From Alishewanella metallidurans (GTDB lineage Bacteria > Pseudomonadota > Gammaproteobacteria > Enterobacterales > Alteromonadaceae), in NCBI RefSeq assembly GCF_036983985.1, contig NZ_JALAHQ010000003.1, forward strand, positions 310,001 through 374,000: a DNA stretch of 64,000 nt, in the 5' to 3' direction. Shown piece after piece: positions 43,377 to 52,245 of this stretch. The notes beneath the pieces were generated by a model. The model was given only the letters and a program-made list of their open reading frames with translations. It was not told the DNA's origin and made no database searches. The position numbers and the translations under genes are program-made. Each line of letters begins with the position of its first letter. The first letter of the stretch is position 1.

Positions 43377-44552
43377 ATGCTCGTATACAAGCAGCTTTAT
43401 ATTTTGGTTGTTGGGCTCAGTTGCCTGAGCCTTATTGCTTGTAGTTCTGCTCCGGCGCAAGTAAGTAATACAGCTGTTTTACCTTACTCAGCGTTGTTAG
43501 AAAGCGCTAATGCTAATACGCCGACGGTCGATGATATTTTTCAGCTGTCAGCGTCGCAACAAGCAGAATTTCTTGCATATTTTAATGCCCCTGAGAATCA
43601 GGATATCGCAGGGCACCGGCGGGTATATAACTTTCTGGAACAACATTTAGCTGGTTTTGATTATCAGGGAAAAAACTACACGGCAACAGAGGCTTACGCA
43701 CTTAAAAGCGGCAACTGTATATCCCTGGCCGTCTTGACTAAAGCGTTGGCAGATTTGGCAGGTGTGCAAATAGAGTTTCAAAGCATAGTATCTGCCCCAG
43801 TTTTAAGTTTTGAGCAGAATTTAATGGTGTCTTCAGATCATGTCAGAACTTTTCTATATGACCCGGATTTTACCCCCGAGAAAGATAAGCTTTATTTTAT
43901 AAAGCCTTCGCTGGTAGTTGATTATCTGCCATCAGCAGCGGATATAACCGGCCCCAGAATTACCCAGCAAACCTTTATTGCTATGTTCTATCGTAATCTG
44001 GCGGCTGATGCTCTGCTGGCTGAGCAATATGACCAGGCTCTGGCACTGCTGAAAACTGCATTGCAATACGCTCCTGATTACAGTGCAGTTATTAATCTGA
44101 CAGCAGTAGTTCACCGGCGTATGGATGAGATGCAACTGGCTGAGCAGTTTTATCAATATGGTCTTGATGTTTCAGCAAGTAAGGTCACATTGCTTACGAA
44201 CTATGCAGTGCTAAAGCAAAGTCAGGGAGACCCGGATACTGCTCAGGAGATGCTACAATCCTTGTCGTCATTTAACGAGTATGACCCATACCTGTGGTAT
44301 GTGCTGGGGAAAAACGCACAACAGAAAAACCAGTATCAGGATGCCGTAACTTATTTGTACAAAGCAGCAGAGCAAGCGCCTTATATGCATCAGTTACAAC
44401 TGGAGTTGGCGTTGGCATATTACCGTAACAATCAGACTGGCAGAGCGCAGCAGGTGCTTAGCAAAGCGGCTGAGCTGGTCGCGGATAACAATACACAACA
44501 ACGCTATCATGCAAAACTTGAAGCGTTAAAACTGCGGCAGTCTGCGCACTGA
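43377..44552 (+). CDS. Lipoprotein with transglutaminase-like domain and TPRs
   Basis: A 391-residue predicted lipoprotein (lipobox LSLIACSS, Cys about 22). Residues about 80-190 look like a transglutaminase-like fold: SGNCISLAVLTKALADLAG (candidate Cys), SSDHVRTFLY (candidate His) and SLVVDYLPS (candidate Asp). Residues about 205-390 carry tetratricopeptide repeats (QYDQALALLKTALQYAPDYS and others). Function is unknown; similar proteins are scaffolds for periplasmic proteolysis or cell-wall processes. It precedes the M28 peptidase by two bases and uses CTN leucine codons more than flanking genes. Confidence 0.75.
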   Translation: MLVYKQLYILVVGLSCLSLIACSSAPAQVSNTAVLPYSALLESANANTPTVDDIFQLSASQQAEFLAYFNAPENQDIAGHRRVYNFLEQHLAGFDYQGKNYTATEAYALKSGNCISLAVLTKALADLAGVQIEFQSIVSAPVLSFEQNLMVSSDHVRTFLYDPDFTPEKDKLYFIKPSLVVDYLPSAADITGPRITQQTFIAMFYRNLAADALLAEQYDQALALLKTALQYAPDYSAVINLTAVVHRRMDEMQLAEQFYQYGLDVSASKVTLLTNYAVLKQSQGDPDTAQEMLQSLSSFNEYDPYLWYVLGKNAQQKNQYQDAVTYLYKAAEQAPYMHQLQLELALAYYRNNQTGRAQQVLSKAAELVADNNTQQRYHAKLEALKLRQSAH

Positions 44553-44554
44553 TT

Positions 44555-45457
44555 ATGCTCAGATTGCCTGTTGCTGCATTACTGCTAATCGCATTTTGTG
44601 CACAGGCAGATCTGCTGACAGATATCCAGAAACTGAGTGACACAGATATGCAGGGGCGTAAAACCGGCACTGCAGGTGCCGGTCTTGCCCGCGAACTGAT
44701 TTCTGAGCGTTTTGCCCATTTGCGATTGGACAGGTTTAACAACAGCTATCAGCAGGCTTTTGTCTATTCATCCTGGCCTGAAAAAACCGGTATTAATGTG
44801 CTGGCCTGGCGCCGTGGGTGCACTTACCCGAATCACTATATTGTTGTTACAGCACATTATGATCATCTTGGCATACAGGGCAGAAAAATTTTCCATGGAG
44901 CTGATGATAATGCTTCCGGTGTTGCTGCTATGCTGGAACTGGCCGCCAGGCTAAACCACTTTTGCCCGGTGTATTCTTATATTTTTCTTGCCACCGACGC
45001 TGAAGAAAGCGGCTTACATGGCAGCAAAGCCTTTATCGCCAAACCGCCGGTGCCGCCTGGCAGCATAGTAATGAACCTGAATCTGGATATGATTAGCCAG
45101 CCCGATCGGCGTGGCAAGCTTTACCTGACCGGCGCCAGGCGCTATCCGGCGCTGGCAGCGCAATTAGATGCCACTTTTAGCACGCTGCAGTTTCTACATC
45201 ATCGCGGCCCGGGCCGTATAGCACGCGACAATCCGCGTTACAACTGGCCTAATGCCAGCGATCACGGCCCCTTTCATCGTGCTGGTATTCCTTATTTATT
45301 TTTCGGCGGTCAGGAGCATGCGTATTACCATACGGTGCAAGATACCTGGCAGCGTATTGAGCCGGTATTTCTGGATATGGCAATGCAGGCTATCTGGCAG
45401 ACAGTGCAGTGGCTGGAGCAACAACCCCCACAGGCACTGCGGCCGGATTCGCACTAA
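44555..45457 (+). CDS. M28 family zinc aminopeptidase-like protein
   Basis: A 300-residue exported peptidase with a signal peptide (LPVAALLLIAFCAQAD). Metal and catalytic residues are in TAHYDHLG (His, Asp), GADDNASGVAAMLELA (Asp), ATDAEESGLHGS (Glu pair), NLDMISQ (Asp) and YYHTVQDT (His). It is shorter than the M28 protein at 20363 and lacks its PA insert. It is likely co-transcribed with the TPR lipoprotein. It converges with the photolyase gene 14 bases away without a terminator. Codon use is CTG-rich. Confidence 0.9.
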   Translation: MLRLPVAALLLIAFCAQADLLTDIQKLSDTDMQGRKTGTAGAGLARELISERFAHLRLDRFNNSYQQAFVYSSWPEKTGINVLAWRRGCTYPNHYIVVTAHYDHLGIQGRKIFHGADDNASGVAAMLELAARLNHFCPVYSYIFLATDAEESGLHGSKAFIAKPPVPPGSIVMNLNLDMISQPDRRGKLYLTGARRYPALAAQLDATFSTLQFLHHRGPGRIARDNPRYNWPNASDHGPFHRAGIPYLFFGGQEHAYYHTVQDTWQRIEPVFLDMAMQAIWQTVQWLEQQPPQALRPDSH

Positions 45458-45471
45458 CCAGCCGTTCAAAC

Positions 45472-46986
45472 TCACTCCCAGTCAAAGCTAAGCTGATCCC
45501 GGCAAGCTATCTTTTTATGCGTTGCGGGCCTTTTGCGGCTGGCATGGCGCGTAAACACGGCTTGTTTTTGCTGTTGCCAGTCTGGTTTATTATGTTGCTT
45601 CAACCATTGGCTTAGCCGTGCTCTGGCTCGTTGTTGTGCCTGCTGTAAATCGACTATTGGTGCCGGATAATCCCGCGCTATAACACAAGCATAACGTTGT
45701 TGCAGTGCAGCGGGCATTAGCCAGGGCGTATGTAGCCAACTATCCGGCACCTGACGCAGTTCGGGCAACCACTGGCGGATAAAGCGGCCATCGGCATCTT
45801 TTTGCTGGCTTTGTTTTACCGGGTTATACATCCGGTTGGGGTTTATCCCCGTGGTACCGGCCTGCATTTGTATTTGGGCATAGTGAATGCCCGGATTATA
45901 ATCGACAAAGCACTGGGCCAGATGCAAGGATACCGGCCGCCAATGTAACCATAAGTGATAGCTGGCAAAGGCCACTAACATGGCGCGGGCGCGAAAATGC
46001 AGCCAGCCGGTTGCCAGCAAACTGCGCATAGCAGCATCAATCAGCGGGTAGCCGGTTTGGCCGCTTTGCCAGGCCTGAAACAGCGCAGGGTTAAAATCGT
46101 GTTCCCGCAAGCCATCAAAACCACGGTGCATATTAAAAAACTCAATGGCTGGCTCATCTTCCAGTTTTTGCATAAAGTGGCAATGCCAGCGTAACCTGCT
46201 GAAAAATGCCTGCAAGCCCTGCTGTTTGCGTTGTTCTGTGCTGTGCTTTAACGCCGTAAAGCTGTGTTGTTGCAACTGGCGCAGGCTAAGCTGGCCGTAG
46301 CTGATATAAGGGCTGAGCCTGGAGCAGCTGCTTAGCGCTTTTGCCGGCAGTGAAATGTGCTGACGGTAGTGCATACAGCGTGTGGCGATAAAGCTGTCAA
46401 AAGTGTGGTTTGCAGCAGTCGCATCTTGCAGCGTAGAGCAAAGCGGTAAATCAGTTTTACGGCAGGGTGCCAGTTCCGTCAGGTTCCACTGTACGGCAGT
46501 TAAAAATGGTAGTGCTGTTACTGTTGGTGCCAGAGATGACTTTAGCCAGCTATCGGCCAGGTTAAACCAGTTATCCCGGTCTTTCAGTTTACGAAATACA
46601 GCGAACTGCCGGTACTGCTGCCAGGGTATATTCAGCTCGTGTAATAGCCGTGCTACTGCCAGATCACGCTGATAAGTCCAGAGGTTACCGGTTTCTTCAT
46701 GGCTGCATACGCGGCTGATGGCAAATTGCTGGCAGAGTTGGCGCAGCACCAGGGTGGCCGGGCCTTTCACTATCAGCAAAGGTTGGCCAAGTGCAGTTAA
46801 TTGTTGGTTAAGTTGCTGCAGTGCCGGGGCGATAAATTGCCAGTGGCGCAGCGATACATCACTTTGTTGCCAGTAATCCGGTTCAATAATGTAAACCGGT
46901 AATACTGCACCTGCTTTGGCCGCCTGATACAGCGGCTGATGATCATCAATGCGTAAATCGCGTTTAAACCACACCAAAGTGTTCAT
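45472..46986 (-). CDS. Photolyase/cryptochrome family protein
   Basis: A 504-residue flavoprotein with an N-terminal photolyase alpha/beta domain (MNTLVWFKRDLRIDDHQPL) and a C-terminal FAD-binding helical domain: ISYGQLSLRQL, GYPLIDAAMRSLLATGWLHF, WRPVSLHLAQCFVDYNPGIH and QAGTTGINPNRMYNPVKQSQ. The family repairs UV dimers with blue light or senses light. The subfamily is uncertain: not DASH and not FeS-BCP. It is the third gene of a three-photolyase operon and overlaps the Cry-DASH gene by four bases. Confidence 0.9.
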   Translation of the reverse strand: MNTLVWFKRDLRIDDHQPLYQAAKAGAVLPVYIIEPDYWQQSDVSLRHWQFIAPALQQLNQQLTALGQPLLIVKGPATLVLRQLCQQFAISRVCSHEETGNLWTYQRDLAVARLLHELNIPWQQYRQFAVFRKLKDRDNWFNLADSWLKSSLAPTVTALPFLTAVQWNLTELAPCRKTDLPLCSTLQDATAANHTFDSFIATRCMHYRQHISLPAKALSSCSRLSPYISYGQLSLRQLQQHSFTALKHSTEQRKQQGLQAFFSRLRWHCHFMQKLEDEPAIEFFNMHRGFDGLREHDFNPALFQAWQSGQTGYPLIDAAMRSLLATGWLHFRARAMLVAFASYHLWLHWRPVSLHLAQCFVDYNPGIHYAQIQMQAGTTGINPNRMYNPVKQSQQKDADGRFIRQWLPELRQVPDSWLHTPWLMPAALQQRYACVIARDYPAPIVDLQQAQQRARARLSQWLKQHNKPDWQQQKQAVFTRHASRKRPATHKKIACRDQLSFDWE

Positions 46987-48257
46987 GACAGCGCTGATGG
47001 CAGCATAGCTTTGACGAATGCGCCTTGCGGATCATACATTTGCGCCTGTTTGCTGATATTAAACTGCCGCTGGGTACTATTGCCGGTGCCGGCAATATAG
47101 GCCCAGTTTCCCCAGTTGCTGGCGCAGTCATAATCGAGCAGGCGCTGCTCAAAATAAGCGGCACCCAAACGCCAGTCGATATCAAGATTATGCAGTAAAT
47201 AGCTGGCAACATTCTGTCTGCCGCGGTTGCTCATTAAACCGGTTTGGTTTAACAGGCGCATATTGGCATCAATAAACGGCTCACCGGTATTGCCCTGGCA
47301 CCACAGGTTAAATTGCTTAAGCTGAGCTTTGCTAAGTTGTGGCTGGCTGAAATCCGGCTGGCCTTTTATGGCACCTTTACTAAACCAGAGATTGGCGTAT
47401 TTGCGAAATTGCCAGCGGAAAAACTCACGCCACAACAGCTCAAATTTAAGCCAGTAAGTAGAGTCGTTAGCCTGTACCTGCTGCTCAAAGCTGACAATCT
47501 GCTGCCATGAACAACGTACAGACAAACTGCCAAGTGACAGCGGCACTGAGAAAAAACTGGCGTAATTCTCGCCCATCAGCTGATTGCGGGTTTGTTTATA
47601 GTGCAAAATATGTTGCTGTTGCCAGATATAATGCTGCAGCCTTGCCAAAGCAGAAGCCTCGCTACCAATGCCTGCTGTTGAATAAGTATGGTATTGCTGG
47701 CTTAGCTGCATAAAAGCACTGTTATAAGGCTCGGTTTGTGCCGGTAACAGCCAGTTTTGGTCGGGTGCCTGCATTGCTGGCTCACTTACCTGCAGCAGCG
47801 GCTCGCGCTGTTTACGAAACGGCGTAAAGCTGTCTGGCATCATGGCAAGGTTGGGCCTTAAACTATCACCCAGCAAAGAATTACAATCGAGTTGAGTAAC
47901 GTTAAGAGTCTGCTTCAGGCGGTTAATGGCGGCATATTCATAAGAAGCAACCGGCTCTGCACAGTACAGCTGTTCTGCTTTTAATTCACCGGCCAGAGTG
48001 CTGATACAGCTGGCAGTATCGCCAACCAGGGTGATAAGGCCAATATGCTTTGCCGCCAGAGTATTTTTTAGCGCAGCAATAACAGCTATCTGTTGTTGTA
48101 AACGCTGCAAATTGGCTCTGGGTAAACCATACTGGCGGCCAAAAAATGCGGCTTTATTCAGCACAATTACGGCTGCTTTGGGGCCTTCACAGGCGTTTAA
48201 CAGCGGATTGTCGTGCCAGCGCAATGTGTCGTTTAGCAGTACCAGGCTGATATTCAT
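46983..48257 (-). CDS. Cryptochrome DASH
   Basis: A 424-residue cryptochrome of DASH type. N-terminal MNISLVLLNDTLRWHDNPLL; C-terminal signature MSNRGRQNVASYLLHNL, LLDYDCASNWGNWAYIAG and GNSTQRQFNISKQA are the classical DASH pattern around the flavin. DASH proteins bind FAD and MTHF and repair CPDs in single-stranded DNA, and some regulate gene expression by light. It overlaps the FeS-BCP gene start region and the third photolyase gene by four bases each, so the three are one operon. Confidence 0.93.
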   Translation of the reverse strand: MNISLVLLNDTLRWHDNPLLNACEGPKAAVIVLNKAAFFGRQYGLPRANLQRLQQQIAVIAALKNTLAAKHIGLITLVGDTASCISTLAGELKAEQLYCAEPVASYEYAAINRLKQTLNVTQLDCNSLLGDSLRPNLAMMPDSFTPFRKQREPLLQVSEPAMQAPDQNWLLPAQTEPYNSAFMQLSQQYHTYSTAGIGSEASALARLQHYIWQQQHILHYKQTRNQLMGENYASFFSVPLSLGSLSVRCSWQQIVSFEQQVQANDSTYWLKFELLWREFFRWQFRKYANLWFSKGAIKGQPDFSQPQLSKAQLKQFNLWCQGNTGEPFIDANMRLLNQTGLMSNRGRQNVASYLLHNLDIDWRLGAAYFEQRLLDYDCASNWGNWAYIAGTGNSTQRQFNISKQAQMYDPQGAFVKAMLPSALS

Positions 48258-49783
48258 AGCTGTTCCAGACGGTTTAACGTGTCGGCAGCTTTGGCCAGAA
48301 TGGCGGCTTTGTCGCTGTCGCTGCGGTTTTGCCAGTTAGCAAAGGTCAGTGCCAGGCGCGGGTTAGCGCCAAATTGCTGCTGATGCCGGTGAAGAAAATC
48401 CCAATACAGTGCATTAAACGGGCAGGCATCAGTTTGTGTGGTGTGTTTAACCTGGTACGCACAGTTTTTGCAATAATTACTCATCCGGTTGATGTAAGCA
48501 CCACTTGCGGCATAGGGCTTGGATGCCAGTACACCACCATCGGCAAACAATGCCATACCAAGCGTATTAGGCAGCTCAACCCATTCATAGGCGTCGGCAT
48601 ACACAGCAAGATACCAGTCAGTAACTTGTTTCACCGATAACCCAGCCAATAGTGCAAAGTTGCCGGTGATCATTAAACGTTGGATATGGTGCGAGTAAGC
48701 GTGCTCAATAGTGCTACTAATTGCTTGCTGCATACAACGCATCTGGGTTTTGCCGTGCCAGTAAAATTCAGGTAAATTACGCTGTGCATTTAACTGATTA
48801 TGCTCTGCATAGTTTGGCATTAGTAACCAATATAACCCTCTAACATACTCGCGCCAGCCAATTAGCTGCCTAATAAAACCCTCTGCGGCATTAAGCGGTA
48901 CATCGCCGTTATGATAGGCTGCGACGACCTTATTGCACATCCAGCGTACATCTAACAAGCCGCAATTTAGATACACTGAGCAAATGCTATGAAACAAAAA
49001 GGGTTTATCGAACAGCATGGCATCTTGATAATCGCCAAATTGGGGCAATTGCGTAGCGACAAAATGTAAAAATGCTTGTCTTGCATCTTTGCCGGTAACG
49101 GCGTAACTAAAATTATCTACTGAACCCATATGATCAGCAAACTGTTGCTGTACTAAACGTTTAACCGTGTCGGTTATGTCATCACAAGAAAATTGCAGCG
49201 GCATAATGGGCGTAGTGTTACTGGGGCAGGCTTTCCGGTTTTCTGCATCATAGTTCCACTTGCCACCTAACGGCTGGTTATTTGCCATTAGTAAACCAGT
49301 GTAACGGCGCATATCGCGATAAAAATACTCCATGCGTAGTTGTTTTTTACCCTCTGCCCAGCGAGTAAACTGTGTTGCAGAGCAAATAAACCGGTCGTCC
49401 TCTAGCTGGGTTACAGGTATAGCGAACTTTTGCGGCCAACTATTTATGGTTTGTTGTAGCCGATATTCACCGCATTGCGTGATCACAATTTCTTGTATGC
49501 CGCAGTGTTGTTGCAGCGCATAAGCTACTGCGTCCGTCATGCTGCGTATGCTGGCGCTCTTGTTGTATTCTAGGTAGCACACTTGCTTACCTTGCTGTTG
49601 CAATGTCGCAGCAAAATGACGCATAGCGCTAAAAATTAATATAATTTTGTGCTTATGGTGTTTAACGTAGCAGGCTTCTTCGGCCACCTCTGCCAGCAGT
49701 ATTATGTCGTCAGGACCAATTTTTTGCAGGCTAGCTAAAGCAGGGCTTAATTGATCACCTAATACCACAACAAGCTTTGCCAT
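48254..49783 (-). CDS. FeS-BCP (PhrB-like) photolyase
   Basis: A 509-residue photolyase of the iron-sulfur bacterial cryptochrome/photolyase type, whose members (Agrobacterium PhrB) repair (6-4) photoproducts using FAD, DMRL and a [4Fe-4S] cluster. Four cysteines fall at 350 (QMRCMQQ), 438 and 441 (NYCKNC) and 454 (TDACPFN), the spacing of the known PhrB ligands. It also has LNAAEGFIRQLIGWREYVRG and YSHHIQRLMITGNFALL. First gene of the operon. Codon use shifts from TTA-type leucine in its 5' part to CTG-rich in its 3' part. Confidence 0.94.
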   Translation of the reverse strand: MAKLVVVLGDQLSPALASLQKIGPDDIILLAEVAEEACYVKHHKHKIILIFSAMRHFAATLQQQGKQVCYLEYNKSASIRSMTDAVAYALQQHCGIQEIVITQCGEYRLQQTINSWPQKFAIPVTQLEDDRFICSATQFTRWAEGKKQLRMEYFYRDMRRYTGLLMANNQPLGGKWNYDAENRKACPSNTTPIMPLQFSCDDITDTVKRLVQQQFADHMGSVDNFSYAVTGKDARQAFLHFVATQLPQFGDYQDAMLFDKPFLFHSICSVYLNCGLLDVRWMCNKVVAAYHNGDVPLNAAEGFIRQLIGWREYVRGLYWLLMPNYAEHNQLNAQRNLPEFYWHGKTQMRCMQQAISSTIEHAYSHHIQRLMITGNFALLAGLSVKQVTDWYLAVYADAYEWVELPNTLGMALFADGGVLASKPYAASGAYINRMSNYCKNCAYQVKHTTQTDACPFNALYWDFLHRHQQQFGANPRLALTFANWQNRSDSDKAAILAKAADTLNRLEQL

Positions 49784-49860
49784 AATTGTTACCTAGTTTA
49801 AATATTATGGGCATTACGGTTTGTGCTTGTGCATCGATCATAAGCTAGCGAAGACAATAA

Positions 49861-49885
49861 ATTATGTGTTATGTTGTCACATAAT
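49861..49885. promoter_or_regulatory. 25-base palindrome, candidate operator
   Basis: ATTATGTG (49861-49868) and CACATAAT (49878-49885) are perfect 8-base inverted arms with a 9-base spacer. It lies between the divergent photolyase operon and the DUF2796 gene, 26 bases before that ATG. It could be a Zur-type or other dimeric-repressor operator; it does not fit CRP because the spacing between TGTGT and TCACA is 7. Confidence 0.5.
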
Positions 49886-49911
49886 TATTGGCTTATATTA
49901 GGCTCGATGCC

Positions 49912-50481
49912 ATGAAGTTTTCATTATTATCTAGTTTGTTTTTTGCTTGTAATCTAATGTTATCAGGCACTGTTGTAGCACAGGAGTTTGCCCAATCTAC
50001 AAATGAGCATGCTGCTCATGAACACGAAGATATCACCTCTCTTGGGTCTCACGTGCATGGCCATGGCATACTAACTATAGTGTTAGAGGGTAATGAAATG
50101 CAGTTGGCGTTTCAGGCAGCGGCGCAAAGTGTTGTTGGCTTTGAACATAAACCAGTGACGGCAGAACAACAGCAAGAAATAACCGCAGCTATTGTGGTGT
50201 TTAACCAAGCTGCTTGGTTTAGCTTTAATGTCGATGCTAATTGTGAGTTGGCGCAGGCTGAAGCGAGTACTGATTTAACCCAGCTTCATACCAAACAAGG
50301 GCATGCGGATTTTTATGCTAACTATGCGTTGTTATGCCAACGGCCTGCGAAGTTAAATGAGTTACAGCTGCATATTTTCAACTTAATTCCGACGCTAGAA
50401 AATATTGAGGTGCAGTGGGTTATAAATGGCCAACAAGGCGCGACTAATGCTACATTTGGTAATAGTACAATAAAATTTTAG
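49912..50481 (+). CDS. DUF2796 (ZrgA-like) periplasmic protein
   Basis: A 189-residue exported protein. A signal peptide ends near SGTVVAQEF; the mature N-terminus is His-rich (EHAAHEHEDI then HVHGHGILTI). DUF2796 includes ZrgA of Vibrio, a zinc-regulated, histidine-rich protein that works with a zinc ABC transporter. Internal markers: EMQLAFQAAAQSVVGFEHKP. The ATG at 49912 gives a clean signal peptide; the frame opens earlier at a TTG (49888). No zinc transporter genes are adjacent here. A terminator follows. Confidence 0.85.
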   Translation: MKFSLLSSLFFACNLMLSGTVVAQEFAQSTNEHAAHEHEDITSLGSHVHGHGILTIVLEGNEMQLAFQAAAQSVVGFEHKPVTAEQQQEITAAIVVFNQAAWFSFNVDANCELAQAEASTDLTQLHTKQGHADFYANYALLCQRPAKLNELQLHIFNLIPTLENIEVQWVINGQQGATNATFGNSTIKF

Positions 50482-50487
50482 TCATAG

Positions 50488-50511
50488 AAAAACCGCCAGT
50501 TGGCGGTTTTT
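50488..50511. terminator. Terminator between DUF2796 gene and metJ
   Basis: CCGCCA (50493-50498) pairs with TGGCGG (50501-50506), flanked by A and T tracts that extend the stem. It serves the convergent DUF2796 gene and metJ. Confidence 0.85.
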
Positions 50512-50538
50512 TTGTTGCACGTTAAACGGATAATCAGT

Positions 50539-50874
50539 TTATTCTTCGTCGTTATCTGCTTCAATAATTACTGGAATTGCTTTACCCATGCTAGTCAGGA
50601 TCTGGCGCACTTCTGCGGGGATCTGATGAGGGTTGTCTTTACGTAAATCTTCATCTGCAGGCAGCGGCTGTCCAGTAAAGGCATGTAAAAACGCTTCGCA
50701 TAATAATTCACTATTAGTTGCATGCCTTAAATTGTTAACTTGACGGCGTGTACGCTCATCCGTTAGCACTTTTAATACGTTCAGCGGAATAGACACAGTA
50801 ATTTTTTTTACGAGTTCTGATTTTTTACCGTGTTCCGCGTACGGGTGAACATATTCCCCATTCCACTTAGCCAT
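50539..50874 (-). CDS. metJ: Methionine repressor MetJ
   Basis: A 111-residue ribbon-helix-helix repressor. KKITVSIPLNVLKVLTDER is the beta-ribbon DNA-binding segment and QVNNLRHATNSELLCEAFLH the following helices, nearly as in enteric MetJ. With S-adenosylmethionine it binds tandem 8-bp met boxes. It is divergent from metB with an array of such boxes between them, the classical metJ-metB layout, so it likely represses itself and metBLF. Confidence 0.97.
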   Translation of the reverse strand: MAKWNGEYVHPYAEHGKKSELVKKITVSIPLNVLKVLTDERTRRQVNNLRHATNSELLCEAFLHAFTGQPLPADEDLRKDNPHQIPAEVRQILTSMGKAIPVIIEADNDEE

Positions 50875-50980
50875 ATTGTTACCTTGTAATTAAGTCATTA
50901 TGTTTTGTTGCTCGCGCAAGTGCGGAAATTCTATCGTGTTATGGCAACTAGTCAAATAGCGTGCAATAAATAATAATTTT

Positions 50981-51042
50981 AGACGTCTAAATGCTTTGAC
51001 ATCTAAATATCTAAATGTATACTTTTAGACGTCTAAACATCT
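50981..51042. promoter_or_regulatory. MetJ operator (met-box array)
   Basis: Two perfect AGACGTCT boxes (50981-50988 and 51027-51034) and several degenerate 8-bp repeats in register occur, including GACATCT at 50998-51004, AAATATCT at 51005-51012 and AAACATCT at 51035-51042. The array covers the metJ-metB gap up to 16 bases before metB. Confidence 0.9.
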
Positions 51043-51057
51043 AGAAGAGATTTGATT

Positions 51058-52245
51058 ATGTCAACGGGTCATGCTGCAACTATTGCAGCTCAGGCTGGCA
51101 TTGCAAAGGATACTGCATTTTCTGCGGTGATCCCGCCATTGTACTTAAGTACAACCTACAAGCTAGGCGCGTTTCAACAGCCTGAGCAATACGATTATTC
51201 GCGGTCAAATAACCCAACCCGCGATCTATTGGCAACAACGTTGGCTGACTTAGAAGGCGGTAGCAAAGCCATTGTTACTAGCAGCGGTATGGCCGCGTGC
51301 TTATTAGCACTGCAGTTATTAACACCTGACGATACCTTAGTAATACCCCATGATTGTTATGGTGGTAGTTACCGGCTATTTACTAATTTAGCTGCCAAAA
51401 AACATGCGTTTAAGTTATTAATTATTAATTTTCAGCAAGCGGGCTGGCAAGCGCACGTTAGCGCTGTGCAACCAAAGATGATCTGGTTAGAAACACCGTC
51501 TAATCCGTTACTACAAATTACCGATATTCGCGCAGTTTGCACATTGGCAAAAACGTTAGACGCATTAGTGGTTGTTGACAACACCTTCTTATCGCCAATA
51601 TTACAGCAGCCTTTGGCTCTTGGCGCCGATCTTGTTGTGCATTCAACCACCAAATATATTAATGGCCACAGCGATGTAATTGGTGGTGTATTGATATGCA
51701 AAGCACCAGAGCTAGGCGACGAGTTAAAATGGTGGGCTAACTGTTTAGGCATTACTGGTGCGCCCTTTGATTGTTATCTGACGTTACGTGGTTTGCGTAC
51801 ACTGCCGCTGCGTATTGCGTTACAGCAAGATAATGCCGCACGCGTTGTTGATTTTCTTCTGCAACAGCCTTTGGTTGCTAAGGTGTATTACCCCGGCTTG
51901 CCTGACCATCCTGGGCATAGTGTTGCCGCTAATCAGCAGACTGGTTTTGGTGCGATGTGTAGCTTCGATTTAGCATGTGACGTTAGCCAATTACCGGTGT
52001 TTTTCTCTGCATTGCGTATTTTTACCCTCGCGCAATCATTAGGTGGTATTGAAAGCTTGATTTGCCACCCGGGTTCAATGACACAAGCGTCGATGAATGC
52101 CCAAGCACAAACTGAAGCAGGCATTGGGCCAGCTTTACTGCGCCTATCATTAGGCATAGAAAATATCGATGATTTGCTAGCCGATTTGCAACAGGCGTTA
52201 GCGGCCCTTGCGCTGGCTGTTGGAGACACACGTTATGCAGGCTAA
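51058..52245 (+). CDS. metB: Cystathionine gamma-synthase
   Basis: A 395-residue PLP enzyme joining O-succinylhomoserine and cysteine to form cystathionine. The PLP lysine is in VVHSTTKYINGHSDVIGG near residue 200; LYLSTTYKLG and YDYSRSNNPTRD near the start and SLGGIESLICHPGSMTQAS near the end are typical. The ATG at 51058 follows AGAAGAGA; a TTG at 51052 is in frame. It overlaps metL by 11 bases. Confidence 0.93.
   Translation: MSTGHAATIAAQAGIAKDTAFSAVIPPLYLSTTYKLGAFQQPEQYDYSRSNNPTRDLLATTLADLEGGSKAIVTSSGMAACLLALQLLTPDDTLVIPHDCYGGSYRLFTNLAAKKHAFKLLIINFQQAGWQAHVSAVQPKMIWLETPSNPLLQITDIRAVCTLAKTLDALVVVDNTFLSPILQQPLALGADLVVHSTTKYINGHSDVIGGVLICKAPELGDELKWWANCLGITGAPFDCYLTLRGLRTLPLRIALQQDNAARVVDFLLQQPLVAKVYYPGLPDHPGHSVAANQQTGFGAMCSFDLACDVSQLPVFFSALRIFTLAQSLGGIESLICHPGSMTQASMNAQAQTEAGIGPALLRLSLGIENIDDLLADLQQALAALALAVGDTRYAG

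Noticed and set aside
49861..49885. CRP site in the palindrome
   Set aside because: TGTGT and TCACA are separated by 7 bases rather than 6, and the outer arms extend beyond a CRP site.
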